Below, one piece after another: positions 48,767 to 57,559 of a stretch of DNA of 64,000 nt; positions within the stretch are counted from its first letter, which is position 1, and the number at the start of each line of letters is the position of its first letter. The translations under genes and the position numbers were made by a program. Source of the stretch: Streptomyces sp. HUAS YS2 (GTDB lineage: Bacteria > Actinomycetota > Actinomycetes > Streptomycetales > Streptomycetaceae); the NCBI RefSeq assembly GCF_033343995.1, contig NZ_CP137573.1, positions 7,349,001-7,413,000 on the forward strand, written 5' to 3'. Under the pieces are notes generated by a model. It did not search any database. It worked only from the letters and a program-made list of their open reading frames with translations, and was not told the origin of the DNA.

Positions 48767-51334
48767 TCACCAGCCCAGCGGGACGACCTCCGCCGCCGAC
48801 GTCCACGGGCCGCGCCCGCCGGCCTCGGTCAGCGCGACGAGCCGCACGTAGCGGGCCTGGGACGGCGCGCACCGGATGTCCTTCGGCGTGGCGTCGTCCG
48901 CGAACACCCCGGACGCCACCCGTGTGCCCCAGCTCTTCCCGTCCGAGCTCAGATACAGCTCCCACGACCCGACGCGGCCGTTGGGACCGTCCGTGCGGGG
49001 CACGTACCGCAGTCCCGTCACCGTACGGGCGAAGCCGAGGTCGAGCTGGATCTCGTGGGGCAGCGGCGCGGCCGTGCCCGTCCACTTGGTGTGCCAGATC
49101 GTCGCCGTGCTGCCGTCGACCGCGTTCGCACCGGCTCCGTTCTCGCCGCTCACCTCCTGGCTGTCGACGAAGGCCACGGTGCACGGCAGGGCGCCGGACG
49201 CCATCGTGGGGTCGCTGGTGCCGGGCCGGCCGGTCTCCATGTGCCCGGCGAAGCGGCGCAGGAAGCCGTCCGTGGTGTTCGCGGTAGCCGTCAGGTCGTA
49301 CCAGTGTCCCGTGGCGGCGACGCCGTACGTGTCCTCCGCCCGGGCGCCGGGCGCGAGCGTGTGGGTGCGGGCCGGTATCGCACTGTTCCCGGAGCGCACG
49401 GTCACCGTGCAGGACGCCGAGCCGCTGTTCGTCAGCACCAGCACCACCGAGTCCGTGCCCGGTTCATGTCGGAGCGTCACCTCCGGGTTGGCGTTGCCGG
49501 TCGTGGTGGCGGTGGTGCGGTTGCCGGCGAAGCGGCGCAGGAAGCCGTTCGGCCCGTACGCGGTGAGGTCGTACGCGCCCGTGGGCGTGCCCGCCACCCA
49601 CGTGTCGGACAGCGTCTTGCCCGCCTCCACGGTGTAGCGCCACGGCCCGTCGGTGCGGAACCGGTTCGCGTACACGCCGAAGTACGCCCCGGTCGTGCCG
49701 GTGTTGACGAAGTCGATGACGAAACCGCCGCCGGTGGCCCGCCCGTCGGCGGCGAGCGCGTACGGCAGCGCCCGCGCCGGCCGGACCCCGGGCTCCTGGG
49801 CGGGGAACTTCTGGGTCGACGGGGGAGTCCGGTAGGTGCCGCGCGGGCCCTCGACCGCGACCGGCGTCGGCAGCGCGGGGAACGCCGGGACGGCCGTGCC
49901 GAAGTCGAAGGCGCTCATCAGGTCACCGCACACGGCACGGCGCCAGGGCGAGATGTTCGGCTCGGCCACCCCGGTCCAGCGCTCCAGGAACCGGAGTACG
50001 GAGGTGTGGTCGAAGACCTCGGAGCAGACGTTGCCGCCACGGGTCCACGGCGAGACGACGATCAGCGGCACCCGCGCGCCGAGGCCGATCGGGGCGCCGG
50101 TGACGATCTCGCCGGTGTTCGGCACGGTGCTGATGCCGTCGCTGCCGTCGCCGATCACGGGGGGCGAGGGCGGCGGGACATGGTCGAAGAACCCGTCGTT
50201 CTCGTCGTAGTTGATCAGGAAGACCGTCTTGTTCCACACGTCCGGGTGGGCCGCGAGCGCGTCCAGCAGCTTCGAGATGAGCACCGAGCCCTGCGAGGGA
50301 CCGTTCGTGGAGTGCTCGCACTCCAGGGTGTTGGCGACGAGCCACGACACCTTCGGAAGGCGGCCGGCCGCCACGTCGGCGCGGAACGCCTGGGCGAGCG
50401 TGCCGCTCGGCTCGCGGCGCAACGCCCGGTCGTACAGACTGCGTTCGGCGGGCGTGAGGGTCGCCACGCCCTGCGCGAGCTTGGCGAGCAGGTCGTCGCG
50501 GCCCGCCGGGGTCGCGGCGAGGACGGCGTTGTAGAACGCCTCGACCTTCGCGTGACCGGTGTACGCCAGCGCCTTCTTGCCCACGTCCACGAAGGTCTTG
50601 AAGTACTCGAGCGGGTTGTCCGTGAAGTTGTCCCACTCCTGGTAGACCCTCCAGCCGACGCCCGCGCCCTCCAGCCGCTCGGCGTAGGTCGACCACGTGT
50701 ACCCGGTGTGGTTCGGGTTGCCGTACGGAGCGTTGCCGGTGGCCCAGGTCGTGGTGCCGGGCTCGTACCCGATCTTCCCGGAGAACAGGTAGTTCCGGTT
50801 GGGGTTCGTCGGCCCCATCTCCGCGCAGTGGTACGCGTCGCAGACGGTGAACGCCTCGGTGAGCGCGTAGTGGAAGGCCAGCTGGTCGCGGCGGTAGCCG
50901 GACATCGTGTTGGTGCCCTTGGCGGGCACCCAGTTGTCGAACCGGCCCTTGTTCCAGGCGCTGTGACCGTCCGTCCAGCCGTGCGGGGTGCCCGCCATGT
51001 GCTGGTCTTCGACGGCGTAGGGGAGCACGTACCCGTCGGGGTGTCCGGTCTTGAGGTTGGTGGTCACCGCGGCCGGCTGGTGGAACACCGACCGCCCGCC
51101 GGGGACCGTGATCGCGGCCGGGTCGTTGAACCCGCGCACCCCACGCAGCGAGCCGAAGTAGTGGTCGAACGAACGGTTCTCCTGCATCAGGATCACCACG
51201 TGTTCGATCATCTCGAGCCCGCCGGTCGGCGCCTCCGCCGCGAGCGCGCGCTGGACGCTCGGCGGCAGCAGTGCGAAGGCCCCGGCCGCCGCGGTGCTTC
51301 CGGCCGCGAGCCCGAGAAAGCTTCTCCGGTCCAT
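48767..51334 (-). CDS. plcC: Tat-exported phospholipase C with C-terminal DUF756 pair and discoidin-like domain
   Basis: 855 residues starting MDRRSFLGLAAGS, a twin-arginine signal with cleavage near RALAAEA. The phosphoesterase domain has MQENRSFDHYFGSLRG, GYRRDQLAFHYALTEAFTVC, TNPNRNYLFSG, and INYDENDGFFDHVPPPSPP. After about 460 come two C-terminal phospholipase repeats, each ending DGFLRRFAG or NGFLRRFAGN. The last about 140 residues (NGAGANAVDGSTATIWHTKW, EIQLDLGFARTVTGLRYVPR, KSWGTRVASG) are an F5/8 type C (discoidin) domain, not part of the standard enzyme, which could bind sugars or lipids. Predicted to hydrolyse phosphatidylcholine-type lipids outside the cell. Confidence 0.93.
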   Translation of the reverse strand: MDRRSFLGLAAGSTAAAGAFALLPPSVQRALAAEAPTGGLEMIEHVVILMQENRSFDHYFGSLRGVRGFNDPAAITVPGGRSVFHQPAAVTTNLKTGHPDGYVLPYAVEDQHMAGTPHGWTDGHSAWNKGRFDNWVPAKGTNTMSGYRRDQLAFHYALTEAFTVCDAYHCAEMGPTNPNRNYLFSGKIGYEPGTTTWATGNAPYGNPNHTGYTWSTYAERLEGAGVGWRVYQEWDNFTDNPLEYFKTFVDVGKKALAYTGHAKVEAFYNAVLAATPAGRDDLLAKLAQGVATLTPAERSLYDRALRREPSGTLAQAFRADVAAGRLPKVSWLVANTLECEHSTNGPSQGSVLISKLLDALAAHPDVWNKTVFLINYDENDGFFDHVPPPSPPVIGDGSDGISTVPNTGEIVTGAPIGLGARVPLIVVSPWTRGGNVCSEVFDHTSVLRFLERWTGVAEPNISPWRRAVCGDLMSAFDFGTAVPAFPALPTPVAVEGPRGTYRTPPSTQKFPAQEPGVRPARALPYALAADGRATGGGFVIDFVNTGTTGAYFGVYANRFRTDGPWRYTVEAGKTLSDTWVAGTPTGAYDLTAYGPNGFLRRFAGNRTTATTTGNANPEVTLRHEPGTDSVVLVLTNSGSASCTVTVRSGNSAIPARTHTLAPGARAEDTYGVAATGHWYDLTATANTTDGFLRRFAGHMETGRPGTSDPTMASGALPCTVAFVDSQEVSGENGAGANAVDGSTATIWHTKWTGTAAPLPHEIQLDLGFARTVTGLRYVPRTDGPNGRVGSWELYLSSDGKSWGTRVASGVFADDATPKDIRCAPSQARYVRLVALTEAGGRGPWTSAAEVVPLGW

Positions 51335-51599
51335 CGTCGTGTTCCCCTCCTGGTCGCATGGCTGTGCGTCGACGTACGTCGCGCGGACGCCGACCACGGA
51401 AGGCTGGAGCAGGGGGATGGCCGGTCGCTTGCGTCCGCGTGAACACTCGTAACGGGTCTGGTCCTTGAGGGCCGCGTTGAAACCTGCGCGAACCTGTGTG
51501 ATTTCGCGAAGGTTCCGCACAGGCCCCGAGAACACCTGTCGCGCTTACTCTGGGTGCCGAACGAGGCACGGACGGCCGACGACGGTCGCGGGGGTGGCG

Positions 51600-53891
51600 A
51601 TGGGATTCGGGTTCGGGCAGCGGCACGGCGGCCGGCTGCCGGTCGAGCGGACCAGCTTCGTCGGACGGGCCGGGGAACTCGCCAGGGTCGCCGCGGCGTT
51701 GACCGACGCCCGGCTCGTCACGCTGGTGGGGCCGGGCGGAGTCGGCAAGAGCCGTACCGCGCTGCGCGCCGCCGCCGGGCTCGCCGACACGTTCCCGGAC
51801 GGGGTGTGGGTGGCCGAGTTGTCGGCGCTGCGCGACCCGGCCCTGGTGCCCGCGACCCTCGCCTCGGTGCTCGGCCTGCCGGAACAGCCGGGCATGCGGC
51901 CGCTGGACGCGATCGTCGCGCATCTGCGGGACCGCCGCCTGCTGATCGTGCTCGACACCTGCGAACACCTCCTCGACGCCTGCGCGCTGCTCAGTGACGC
52001 ACTGCTCGGCGAGGCCGCCGGCGTCCGCGTCCTCGCGACCAGCCGGCAGCCCCTGGACGCGCCCGGCGAACGCTGTCTGCCGATCGCGCCGCTCGCCCGC
52101 GACGAGGCCGTGGAGCTGTTCGTCGATCGCGCCGCCGGGGCGGTGCCGGGATTCACCCCCTCCGGCGTCGACCGGGACGTGCTCGCGACGCTGGCGGAAC
52201 GGCTCGACGGGATCCCGCTCGCGCTGGAGCTGGCCGCCGTACGGCTCAGGGCGGTGCCGCTCGCCGAGCTGGTCGGCCGGCTCGACGACTCCTTCGACGT
52301 CCTGATCGCCGGCCGGCGCACCGCCCCGGCCCGGCACCAGACCCTGCGCACCGCCATCGACTGGTCCTACGAACTGTGCACCCCGGCGGAGCGGTTGCTC
52401 TGGGCCCGGCTGTCCGTCTTCGCGGGCTCCTTCTCGCTGGTGGCGGCGGAGCGGGTGTGCGCGGACGAGGAGCTGCCGCACCGCGCGGTCCTCGAGGCGC
52501 TGATCGGACTCGTCGACAAGTCGGTCGTGGGCCGGGCCGGCGACGAGGGCGAGCGCTACCGGCTGCTCGACACGCTGCGCGCGTACGGCGCCGAACGGCT
52601 CGCTGCGACGGAGGGCGACGCGTCCCTGGCCGAGCGGCATTTCGCCCACTGCCAGGAACTCGGGTGGCGGTTCTGGGACGGGCTCGTCACGCCCCGGCAG
52701 GTCGCGCTGCACCGCGAGGTGCGGGCCGAGACCGCGGACATCCGGGCCGCGCTGCGGTTCGCGTTCGCCACCGAGGGACGGGCCGTCCGGGGACTGTGGC
52801 TGGCGACGCAGCTCACCCCGTACTGGCGCGCGGCCGGCACCTTGTCGGAGGGCCGGTACTGGATGCGCCAGGGACTGGCGCTGGTGCCCGAGGACTGCCC
52901 GGAGAGGGCCTGGGCGCTGCTGCTGAGCGGTGTGTCGGCGGTGTGGGCCGGTGATCTGGCGGAAGCTCCGGACCTCTTCGTCGCCGCCCGTGAGGTCGCC
53001 CTGCGCTGCGGCGAGGAGCGGGTGACGATGTTCGCCGAGCCGTACGTCGGGGCGATGCGCGCCTTCGGCGGCGAGGTCGAGGAAGGGCTCGCCGCCATGG
53101 AGCGGGGGAGGCTGCGCATCGTGGCGGCCGACGACGCCCTGGGGATCGGCGTGGTCCACTACGAGAGCGCCCTGCTGCGGGCCGTGTTCGGCGACGCCCG
53201 CGGGGCGCTGGAGCTGTGCGGGACGGGCCTCGCCCGCCTCGAAGGCACCGGGGACCACCAGCTCCGCGCCTCCACTCTGGCCGTGCAGGGCTTCATCCTG
53301 TGGCTGGACGGTGCCTACGACCGCAGCGAGGCGCCGCTGCGCGAGGCGCTGGAGGTCGTCAGCGAGATCGGGGACGTGCTCGTCGCCGCGCTGTGCTGCC
53401 TCGGCCTCGGCTGGCACGCGGCCCGGCAGGGCCGGTACACCAAGGCGGCCTGGCTGCTCGGTTACGCGGAGGGCGCGCGCCTCCTCGGCGCGGACCCGGT
53501 CGCGATGCTGCCCTCCCTGCTCGAGGAGCGGCAGGCCGTGCAGAGGGCCGTACGGGCCGCGCTGGACGAGGCGCTGTACGAGCACTGGCGCGCGATCGGC
53601 GCCCGCATGTCGGGCACGGAGGTGCTCGCCGCCGTCCGCGCCGACGCCGACGTGCCGCCGACCGCGCGACCGCTGCCCCCCGGCCGGAGGCAGGGGCCGG
53701 CGCGGGCGCCGGGGGAGGACCTGACCCCCAGGGAGCGGGAGGTCGCCGGGCTCGTCGCGCAGGGCCTGTCCAACCGGGAGATCGCCGAGCGGCTGGTCAT
53801 CTCCAAGCGGACCGTGGACACGCATGTCGAGCGCATCCTCGCCAAGCTCCGCGTCACCTCGCGCACCGCCCTGCGGACCGTGTCCGGATAG
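51600..53891 (+). CDS. Large LuxR-family regulator with AAA/NB-ARC ATPase
   Basis: 763 residues. N-terminal FVGRAGELARVAAAL and Walker A GPGGVGKSR, Walker B-like LLIVLDTCEHLLDAC, and ATSRQPLDAPGERCLPI (sensor) define an ATPase as in AfsR-like and STAND regulators. A long helical, TPR-like region follows (LLSGVSAVWAGDLAEAPDLF and others). The C-terminal LuxR helix-turn-helix is LTPREREVAGLVAQGLSNRE, then IAERLVISKRTVDTHVERIL. ATG at 51600 with GGGGGTGG upstream. Divergent from phospholipase C with 265 bp between, so it may regulate that gene. Targets unproved. Confidence 0.93.
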   Translation: MGFGFGQRHGGRLPVERTSFVGRAGELARVAAALTDARLVTLVGPGGVGKSRTALRAAAGLADTFPDGVWVAELSALRDPALVPATLASVLGLPEQPGMRPLDAIVAHLRDRRLLIVLDTCEHLLDACALLSDALLGEAAGVRVLATSRQPLDAPGERCLPIAPLARDEAVELFVDRAAGAVPGFTPSGVDRDVLATLAERLDGIPLALELAAVRLRAVPLAELVGRLDDSFDVLIAGRRTAPARHQTLRTAIDWSYELCTPAERLLWARLSVFAGSFSLVAAERVCADEELPHRAVLEALIGLVDKSVVGRAGDEGERYRLLDTLRAYGAERLAATEGDASLAERHFAHCQELGWRFWDGLVTPRQVALHREVRAETADIRAALRFAFATEGRAVRGLWLATQLTPYWRAAGTLSEGRYWMRQGLALVPEDCPERAWALLLSGVSAVWAGDLAEAPDLFVAAREVALRCGEERVTMFAEPYVGAMRAFGGEVEEGLAAMERGRLRIVAADDALGIGVVHYESALLRAVFGDARGALELCGTGLARLEGTGDHQLRASTLAVQGFILWLDGAYDRSEAPLREALEVVSEIGDVLVAALCCLGLGWHAARQGRYTKAAWLLGYAEGARLLGADPVAMLPSLLEERQAVQRAVRAALDEALYEHWRAIGARMSGTEVLAAVRADADVPPTARPLPPGRRQGPARAPGEDLTPREREVAGLVAQGLSNREIAERLVISKRTVDTHVERILAKLRVTSRTALRTVSG

Positions 53892-53892
53892 G

Positions 53893-53904
53893 TACGTATA
53901 CGTA
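53893..53904. promoter_or_regulatory. 12-bp palindrome TACGTATACGTA
   Basis: A perfect AT-rich palindrome two bases after the LuxR-ATPase stop and 148 bp before the AraC start. AT-rich palindromes are rare here, so it may be an operator or part of a promoter. No ligand regulator can be named. Confidence 0.4.
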
Positions 53905-54051
53905 TGACGCGCAGACACCGATGCGTTCGGCCGGGTGGTCGGTGAAGCTGCGGGCGCGGGAGTGCGCGGCGGCCCGGTCGGCGGGGTCGCGGCGCGCCCC
54001 CGCCACCCGCACGCAAGCCGCCCCGCGCGCCCGGACCGGAGGGGGACGTCC

Positions 54052-55167
54052 ATGACCCCGGCACTCGACACCGTCCACGCCGCCCACGAGCAGGACCCGG
54101 GCATGCCGCCCCGGTCGGTGAGCATGCACCACGTGCGCGCGGTGCTCCTCGGCGCCGAACGGCAGGGCATCCCCGTCGCGCCGCTGCTCGAACAGGCCGG
54201 CATCGCGGCCGAGTCGCTCGACGAGGACCGGGCGCGGGTGTCACCGGAGCGGTTCTCACGGCTGGTCAGGGCGCTGTGGGCGACGATGGAGGACGAGCTG
54301 GTCGGCTTCGGGAGGCTGCCGAGCAAGGTCGGCACCTTCGCGATGATGGGCCACGCCGTCGTGCACGGCAGCGCCGACCTGCGCTCCGCGATCCGCCGCG
54401 CCCAGGCCTTCTACGCGCTCTTCCCGGCCGGACCGAGGTTCCGCCTCGTCGAACCCGCGGGAGCGGACGAGCGGGCCGCCGCCGTCGAGTTCGACGTCTC
54501 CGACTACGAGGACCCGCTGCACTTCGGCACCGAGACCACCCTCGCGGTCGCCCACCGGTTCGCGAGCTGGCTGATCCGGCGAAGGATCGCGCTGCGGCGC
54601 CTGGAGTTCGCCTACCCGGCGCCCCCGCACGTCCTGGAGTACGACCTGCTGTTCGGCGCCCCCTGCGTCTTCGACGCCCCGCGCACCGCCGTCGTCTTCG
54701 ACCGCGCGCTGCTCGGCGAACCGGTGGTGCAGGACGCTGCCGACCTGAAGGCGTTCCTGCGCCGGGCGCCGTGCGACATCCTTGCCCGCATCGACTACGG
54801 CGGCACCCTGGCCGCGCGGGTCCGGCGGCTGCTCGGGCAGGCCCTGCCCGGCGCGCTGCCCGCGCCGGAGGCGGTCGCCGAGCGGCTCTCGGTCAGCCCG
54901 CAGACGCTGCGCCGCCGGCTGGCCGCGGAGGGGACGTCGTTCCAGCAGGTCCGGGACCACCTGCGGCGGGATCACGCGATCGCCGCACTGGCCGGCGGCA
55001 CGGCCTCCATCGAGGAGCTGTCGCACCGGCTCGGCTTCTCCGAACCGAGCGCCTTCCACCGGGCGTTCCGCCGCTGGACAGGTTCGACGCCGCGGTCGTA
55101 CGGGAGCGGTCCGGAGTCAATCAGACCGAGCGGTACGGTCACAGGAGCGGAGGCGCTCGCGCCCTAG
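54052..55167 (+). CDS. AraC family regulator (Arabinose_bd/HTH_18)
   Basis: 371 residues. N-terminal ligand domain of the OruR/ArgR-like type (MHHVRAVLLGAERQGIPVAP, LLEQAGI, FGRLPSKVGTFAMMGHAVVH). C-terminal double helix-turn-helix: AERLSVSPQTLRRRLAAEGT, FQQVRDHLRRDHAIAALAGG, then IEELSHRLGFSEPSAFHRAF and RRWTGSTPRSY. GGAGGGGGAC precedes the ATG. The stop codon (TAG 55165-55167) forms the first bases of the TAGGGT promoter element of the following small ORF. Targets unknown. Confidence 0.93.
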   Translation: MTPALDTVHAAHEQDPGMPPRSVSMHHVRAVLLGAERQGIPVAPLLEQAGIAAESLDEDRARVSPERFSRLVRALWATMEDELVGFGRLPSKVGTFAMMGHAVVHGSADLRSAIRRAQAFYALFPAGPRFRLVEPAGADERAAAVEFDVSDYEDPLHFGTETTLAVAHRFASWLIRRRIALRRLEFAYPAPPHVLEYDLLFGAPCVFDAPRTAVVFDRALLGEPVVQDAADLKAFLRRAPCDILARIDYGGTLAARVRRLLGQALPGALPAPEAVAERLSVSPQTLRRRLAAEGTSFQQVRDHLRRDHAIAALAGGTASIEELSHRLGFSEPSAFHRAFRRWTGSTPRSYGSGPESIRPSGTVTGAEALAP

Positions 55168-55170
55168 GGT
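55165..55170 (+). promoter_or_regulatory. -10 hexamer TAGGGT overlapping the AraC stop codon
   Basis: TAGGGT is followed by CCGGGC (6 nt) and the ATG of a 28-codon ORF at 55177, consistent with a leaderless transcript. The TAG stop of the AraC gene is part of the hexamer. Confidence 0.5.
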
Positions 55171-55176
55171 CCGGGC

Positions 55177-55263
55177 ATGAACGAAGTACCGAATGTCCGG
55201 GTCGGTGGCGCGGTGTCCGTCGCCCCGGCCGAGCCGGCGGGTTCGCCGGGCGGGCGCGGATGA
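55177..55263 (+). CDS. 28-codon leaderless small ORF coupled to the signal peptidase
   Basis: MNEVPNVRVGGAVSVAPAEP, then AGSPGGRG and TGA. It is too short to judge by composition alone, but its start is exactly 6 nt after a TAGGGT hexamer and its TGA overlaps the ATG of the signal peptidase gene (ATGA, 55260-55263). The peptidase gene itself has no good ribosome binding site. The best reading is that this ORF is translated from a leaderless message and passes ribosomes to the peptidase gene. The peptide may have no function of its own. Confidence 0.5.
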   Translation: MNEVPNVRVGGAVSVAPAEPAGSPGGRG

Positions 55264-55880
55264 CGGCCCGTCGGGTGGTCGGCGGGCTGTTCGGCGCGGC
55301 CCTGGTGCTCGCCGCCGTCGGCGTGGCCGCCGTCCTGACCCTGAGCGTCCGGGTCGACGGGCACAGCATGGAGCCGACCCTGCGGGCGGGCGAACGGCTG
55401 CTCGCCGCACCGGACTCCGGCGGTGAGGTCCGACGGTTCGACGTGGTGCTGCTGCGCCCGGCCGGCCGTGAGGCCCTCGTGGTCAAGCGGGTGATCGGCG
55501 TGCCGGGCGACCGGGTCGGGATCGTGTCGACGCCCCAGGACCCGTACCAGGTGCTGCTCCAGATCGGCGGCGCCGGCCCGACGTACCGGGTCACCGACCC
55601 GGCGTGGACGGAGCGGGCCCGGCGGACCGGCAACTGCTGCTCCGAGGCGGGCCTGCGCTCGGCCCGACCGGAGATGCGCACGGTGCCGGCGGGGGCGTTC
55701 TTCTTCCTGGGTGACAACCCCGACCTGTCGGACGACTCCCGGGCCTACGGCTGGGGGGACGTCCGCCGGGTCACGGGCCGGGTGGCGCTACGGGTCTGGC
55801 CGCTCGCCGGTCCGCACGAGCTGGGCAACCGGCCGGGACTCGTCCCGGTGCACGAACCGGTGGCGGTGGCGGGGCCGTGA
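55260..55880 (+). CDS. lepB: Type I signal peptidase (S26A)
   Basis: 206 residues. One N-terminal membrane anchor (residues 7-30, VGGLFGAALVLAAVGVAAVL). Box B with the catalytic serine S36 in DGHSMEPTL; box D with the general-base lysine K76 in VVKRVIGVPGDRV; box E is GDNPDLSDDSRAYG. The second anchor of many streptomycete signal peptidases is absent. It cuts signal peptides from exported proteins. Its start overlaps the 28-codon ORF (ATGA). It lies just before a TetR/DUF6230 region that encodes several exported proteins, though the orientation of the TetR gene is opposite. Confidence 0.93.
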   Translation: MTARRVVGGLFGAALVLAAVGVAAVLTLSVRVDGHSMEPTLRAGERLLAAPDSGGEVRRFDVVLLRPAGREALVVKRVIGVPGDRVGIVSTPQDPYQVLLQIGGAGPTYRVTDPAWTERARRTGNCCSEAGLRSARPEMRTVPAGAFFFLGDNPDLSDDSRAYGWGDVRRVTGRVALRVWPLAGPHELGNRPGLVPVHEPVAVAGP

Positions 55881-55910
55881 GCCCGCCCGGACGGTTCCGA
55901 GCGACGGGGG

Positions 55911-56495
55911 TCAGCGTGCCGCGCCGAGGGCGATGCGTGCGACGCTCTCGGCGATCCACTCCGCCGACTGCTCCGGGGTCGCGGCGGCCTGCACGATATG
56001 ACTGGCCGTCAGCCGGATCGCGGCGTCGACGGCCAGCTCCCGCGAGCGGCCGTCCACCTCGGGCCAGGACTCCGCGACGTACGCGTCGAGCGCCGCCGTG
56101 GCCGTGCCGAACACGGCGTCCGGCCGGGTCGTGAGCACCGGGAGCAGGTCCGCGTCGGTGCTGGAGAGCAGCGCGCGCACCAGCGGATTGCGCGCGGCCA
56201 GCCGGAGGCAGAAGCCGACCGCCGCGCCGACCGCGGTGCGCAGGTCGTCGTGGTGGGCGTCCAGGCTCTCCTGGATGCCGACGAGACAGCGCTCCAACTC
56301 GCGCTGGAACAGGGCCTCGCCGAGCGCCTCCTTGGAGCTGAACTCGGAGTACACCGTCTGCCGGCTCACGCCGACGGCGGTGGCGAGGTGGGCCATGCGC
56401 AGTTTGTCGAAGCCGTCCGCCGCCGTCGCCTCGTACGCGGCGTCCAACAACCGCTCCCGCAGGAGCGTCCGCACCGTCTCTCTGAACCTCGCCAT
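55911..56495 (-). CDS. TetR family regulator, divergent from the DUF6230/DUF6114 operon
   Basis: 194 residues. Helix-turn-helix: RERLLDAAYEATAADGFDKL, then RMAHLATAVGVSRQTVYSEF and SSKEALGEALFQRELERCL. The C-terminal half (ALLSSTDADLLPVLTTRP, ESWPEVDGRSRELAVDAAIR) matches a streptomycete TetR subgroup often found beside fatty-acid or envelope genes. TAGGCT is 6 nt before the ATG and there is no ribosome binding site, so it is probably leaderless. About 190 bp separate it from the operon, and the operon promoter lies between, so it is the likely regulator. Confidence 0.93.
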   Translation of the reverse strand: MARFRETVRTLLRERLLDAAYEATAADGFDKLRMAHLATAVGVSRQTVYSEFSSKEALGEALFQRELERCLVGIQESLDAHHDDLRTAVGAAVGFCLRLAARNPLVRALLSSTDADLLPVLTTRPDAVFGTATAALDAYVAESWPEVDGRSRELAVDAAIRLTASHIVQAAATPEQSAEWIAESVARIALGAAR

Positions 56496-56551
56496 TGGCC
56501 AAGCCTAGACCGCCGCATGAGCCGACAGTCAGGCAGCTTCTGACCAATCTA

Positions 56552-56580
56552 TTGACGGTCTATCTCAAAGTGTCTAGCTT
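56552..56580 (+). promoter_or_regulatory. HrdB-type promoter of the DUF6230/DUF6114 operon
   Basis: TTGACG (56552-56557), 17-bp spacer, TAGCTT (56575-56580): near-consensus for the main sigma factor. Flanking repeats (GACC...GGTC around 56542-56560, AGGCAGC at 56531 and 56590, and GTCAGTC copies near 56607-56622) are candidates for the TetR operator. Confidence 0.7.
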
Positions 56581-56683
56581 CCGAACAGGCAGCCTGAATC
56601 TGTCAGTCTGTCAGTCGGGTCGGCCGGCTGCGACACATCCCCTGCCTGCGCCAGGAGCGCAGGACGACGGTTGGAGAGAGCAA

Positions 56684-57364
56684 ATGCAGAACGAGACCAG
56701 AGGCGTCACCCGCTGGCGGAGATCCGCCTGCCTCGCGATTCCGGCGGCGGCGGCCATCGGCGGCATGGTGACGGCGATGATGCAGGGCGCGCTCGCCGCG
56801 AACCTGTCGCTCACCAGCGTTCCGTTCAAACTCAGTTCCAAGACCGTGGCCGCGCCCAACGGCATCGGCGCCGTGATGCACACCGTCGACGCGGGCGGGG
56901 CGAAGACCGCCGCCGAGGTCGGTCTCGCCAAGGCCGGTCTGGACGGCATCTGCGTCCACGCCACGCAGTCGGTGAACCTGCCCGTCGTCGGCAACCTGGG
57001 CACCTGGTCGCTCAACATCTCCTCGCCGGCGGCCGCCACGCCGCTGACGCCCGACCAGCTCGCCTCGGGTGCGGGCCTCCAGGCCAACAAGCTCATCCTG
57101 GACGCCCAGTCGCTGAAGGCGGCCACGGCCACCCTCAACGCCAGCGACACCACACCGAACGTCATCGGTGCCGCAGCCGACGGCGCCAACATCAAGACCA
57201 CCGGCATCCAGGACGGTACGCCGGGTCAGTTCGGCCTCGACGCCACCGGCGGCCGGACCGACATCAAGAACCTCAACGCCGACGCCAACGGCGCCACGAT
57301 CGCCGGTGCGATCACCCTGCCCGACCTCGCGATCGGAGTCGCCCACGGCGACAGCGGCTGCTGA
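56684..57364 (+). CDS. DUF6230 family exported protein (copy 1)
   Basis: 226 residues. RWRRSACLAIPAAAAIGGMV, then TAMMQGALAANLS form a signal/anchor segment ending in the family motif 'M..GALAAN'. The mature part is beta-rich, Thr/Asn/Ala rich and has cysteines C90 (in AGLDGIC) and C226, the last residue. Both positions are matched in copies 2 and 3 (GLAGLC with terminal AC; VINGLC with VQC), so a disulfide is likely. FGLDATGGR is another shared block. No GxSxG or other catalytic motif is seen, so a hydrolase role is not supported. TTGGAGAGAG precedes the ATG. First gene of the operon. Confidence 0.85.
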   Translation: MQNETRGVTRWRRSACLAIPAAAAIGGMVTAMMQGALAANLSLTSVPFKLSSKTVAAPNGIGAVMHTVDAGGAKTAAEVGLAKAGLDGICVHATQSVNLPVVGNLGTWSLNISSPAAATPLTPDQLASGAGLQANKLILDAQSLKAATATLNASDTTPNVIGAAADGANIKTTGIQDGTPGQFGLDATGGRTDIKNLNADANGATIAGAITLPDLAIGVAHGDSGC

Positions 57365-57454
57365 CGCCTGAGGAACAGCGCTCCGGGCGGGGTCCGCACC
57401 ACCCCGGCCCCGCCCTCCCCCCACCGTCACACAGACCCGCGACCCCACGGTCAC

Positions 57455-57506
57455 GCACCGCACGGCGCCCCACCGTCACCGCACCGCACGGCGCCCCACC
57501 GTCACC
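57455..57506 (+). repeat. 26-bp perfect tandem duplication between operon genes 1 and 2
   Basis: Two identical 26-bp units at 57455-57480 and 57481-57506, each starting GCACCGCACGGCG, followed by a degenerate third part. The CACCGTCAC motif appears four times within 57421-57530. Confidence 0.85.
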
Positions 57507-57559
57507 GCACGGCACGGTGTCACCTCACCGCGCCCACCCCGTCTTCTGCGAGGCACGCC

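Noticed and set aside
18943..51459. 10-mer TAACGGGTCT upstream of both the metallophosphoesterase and the phospholipase C gene
   Set aside because: Orientation relative to the genes differs between the two sites and a 10-mer match is expected by chance in a window of this size.
51440..51520. Possible PHO box upstream of phospholipase C (GGTTCGCGCA GGTTTCAACG on the minus strand)
   Set aside because: The unit step is 10 bp rather than 11 and the match to GTTCACC is poor; phosphate control is plausible but not supported by the sequence.
56684..57364. Esterase role for DUF6230 proteins
   Set aside because: No GxSxG, catalytic His or other hydrolase motif is conserved among the three copies.
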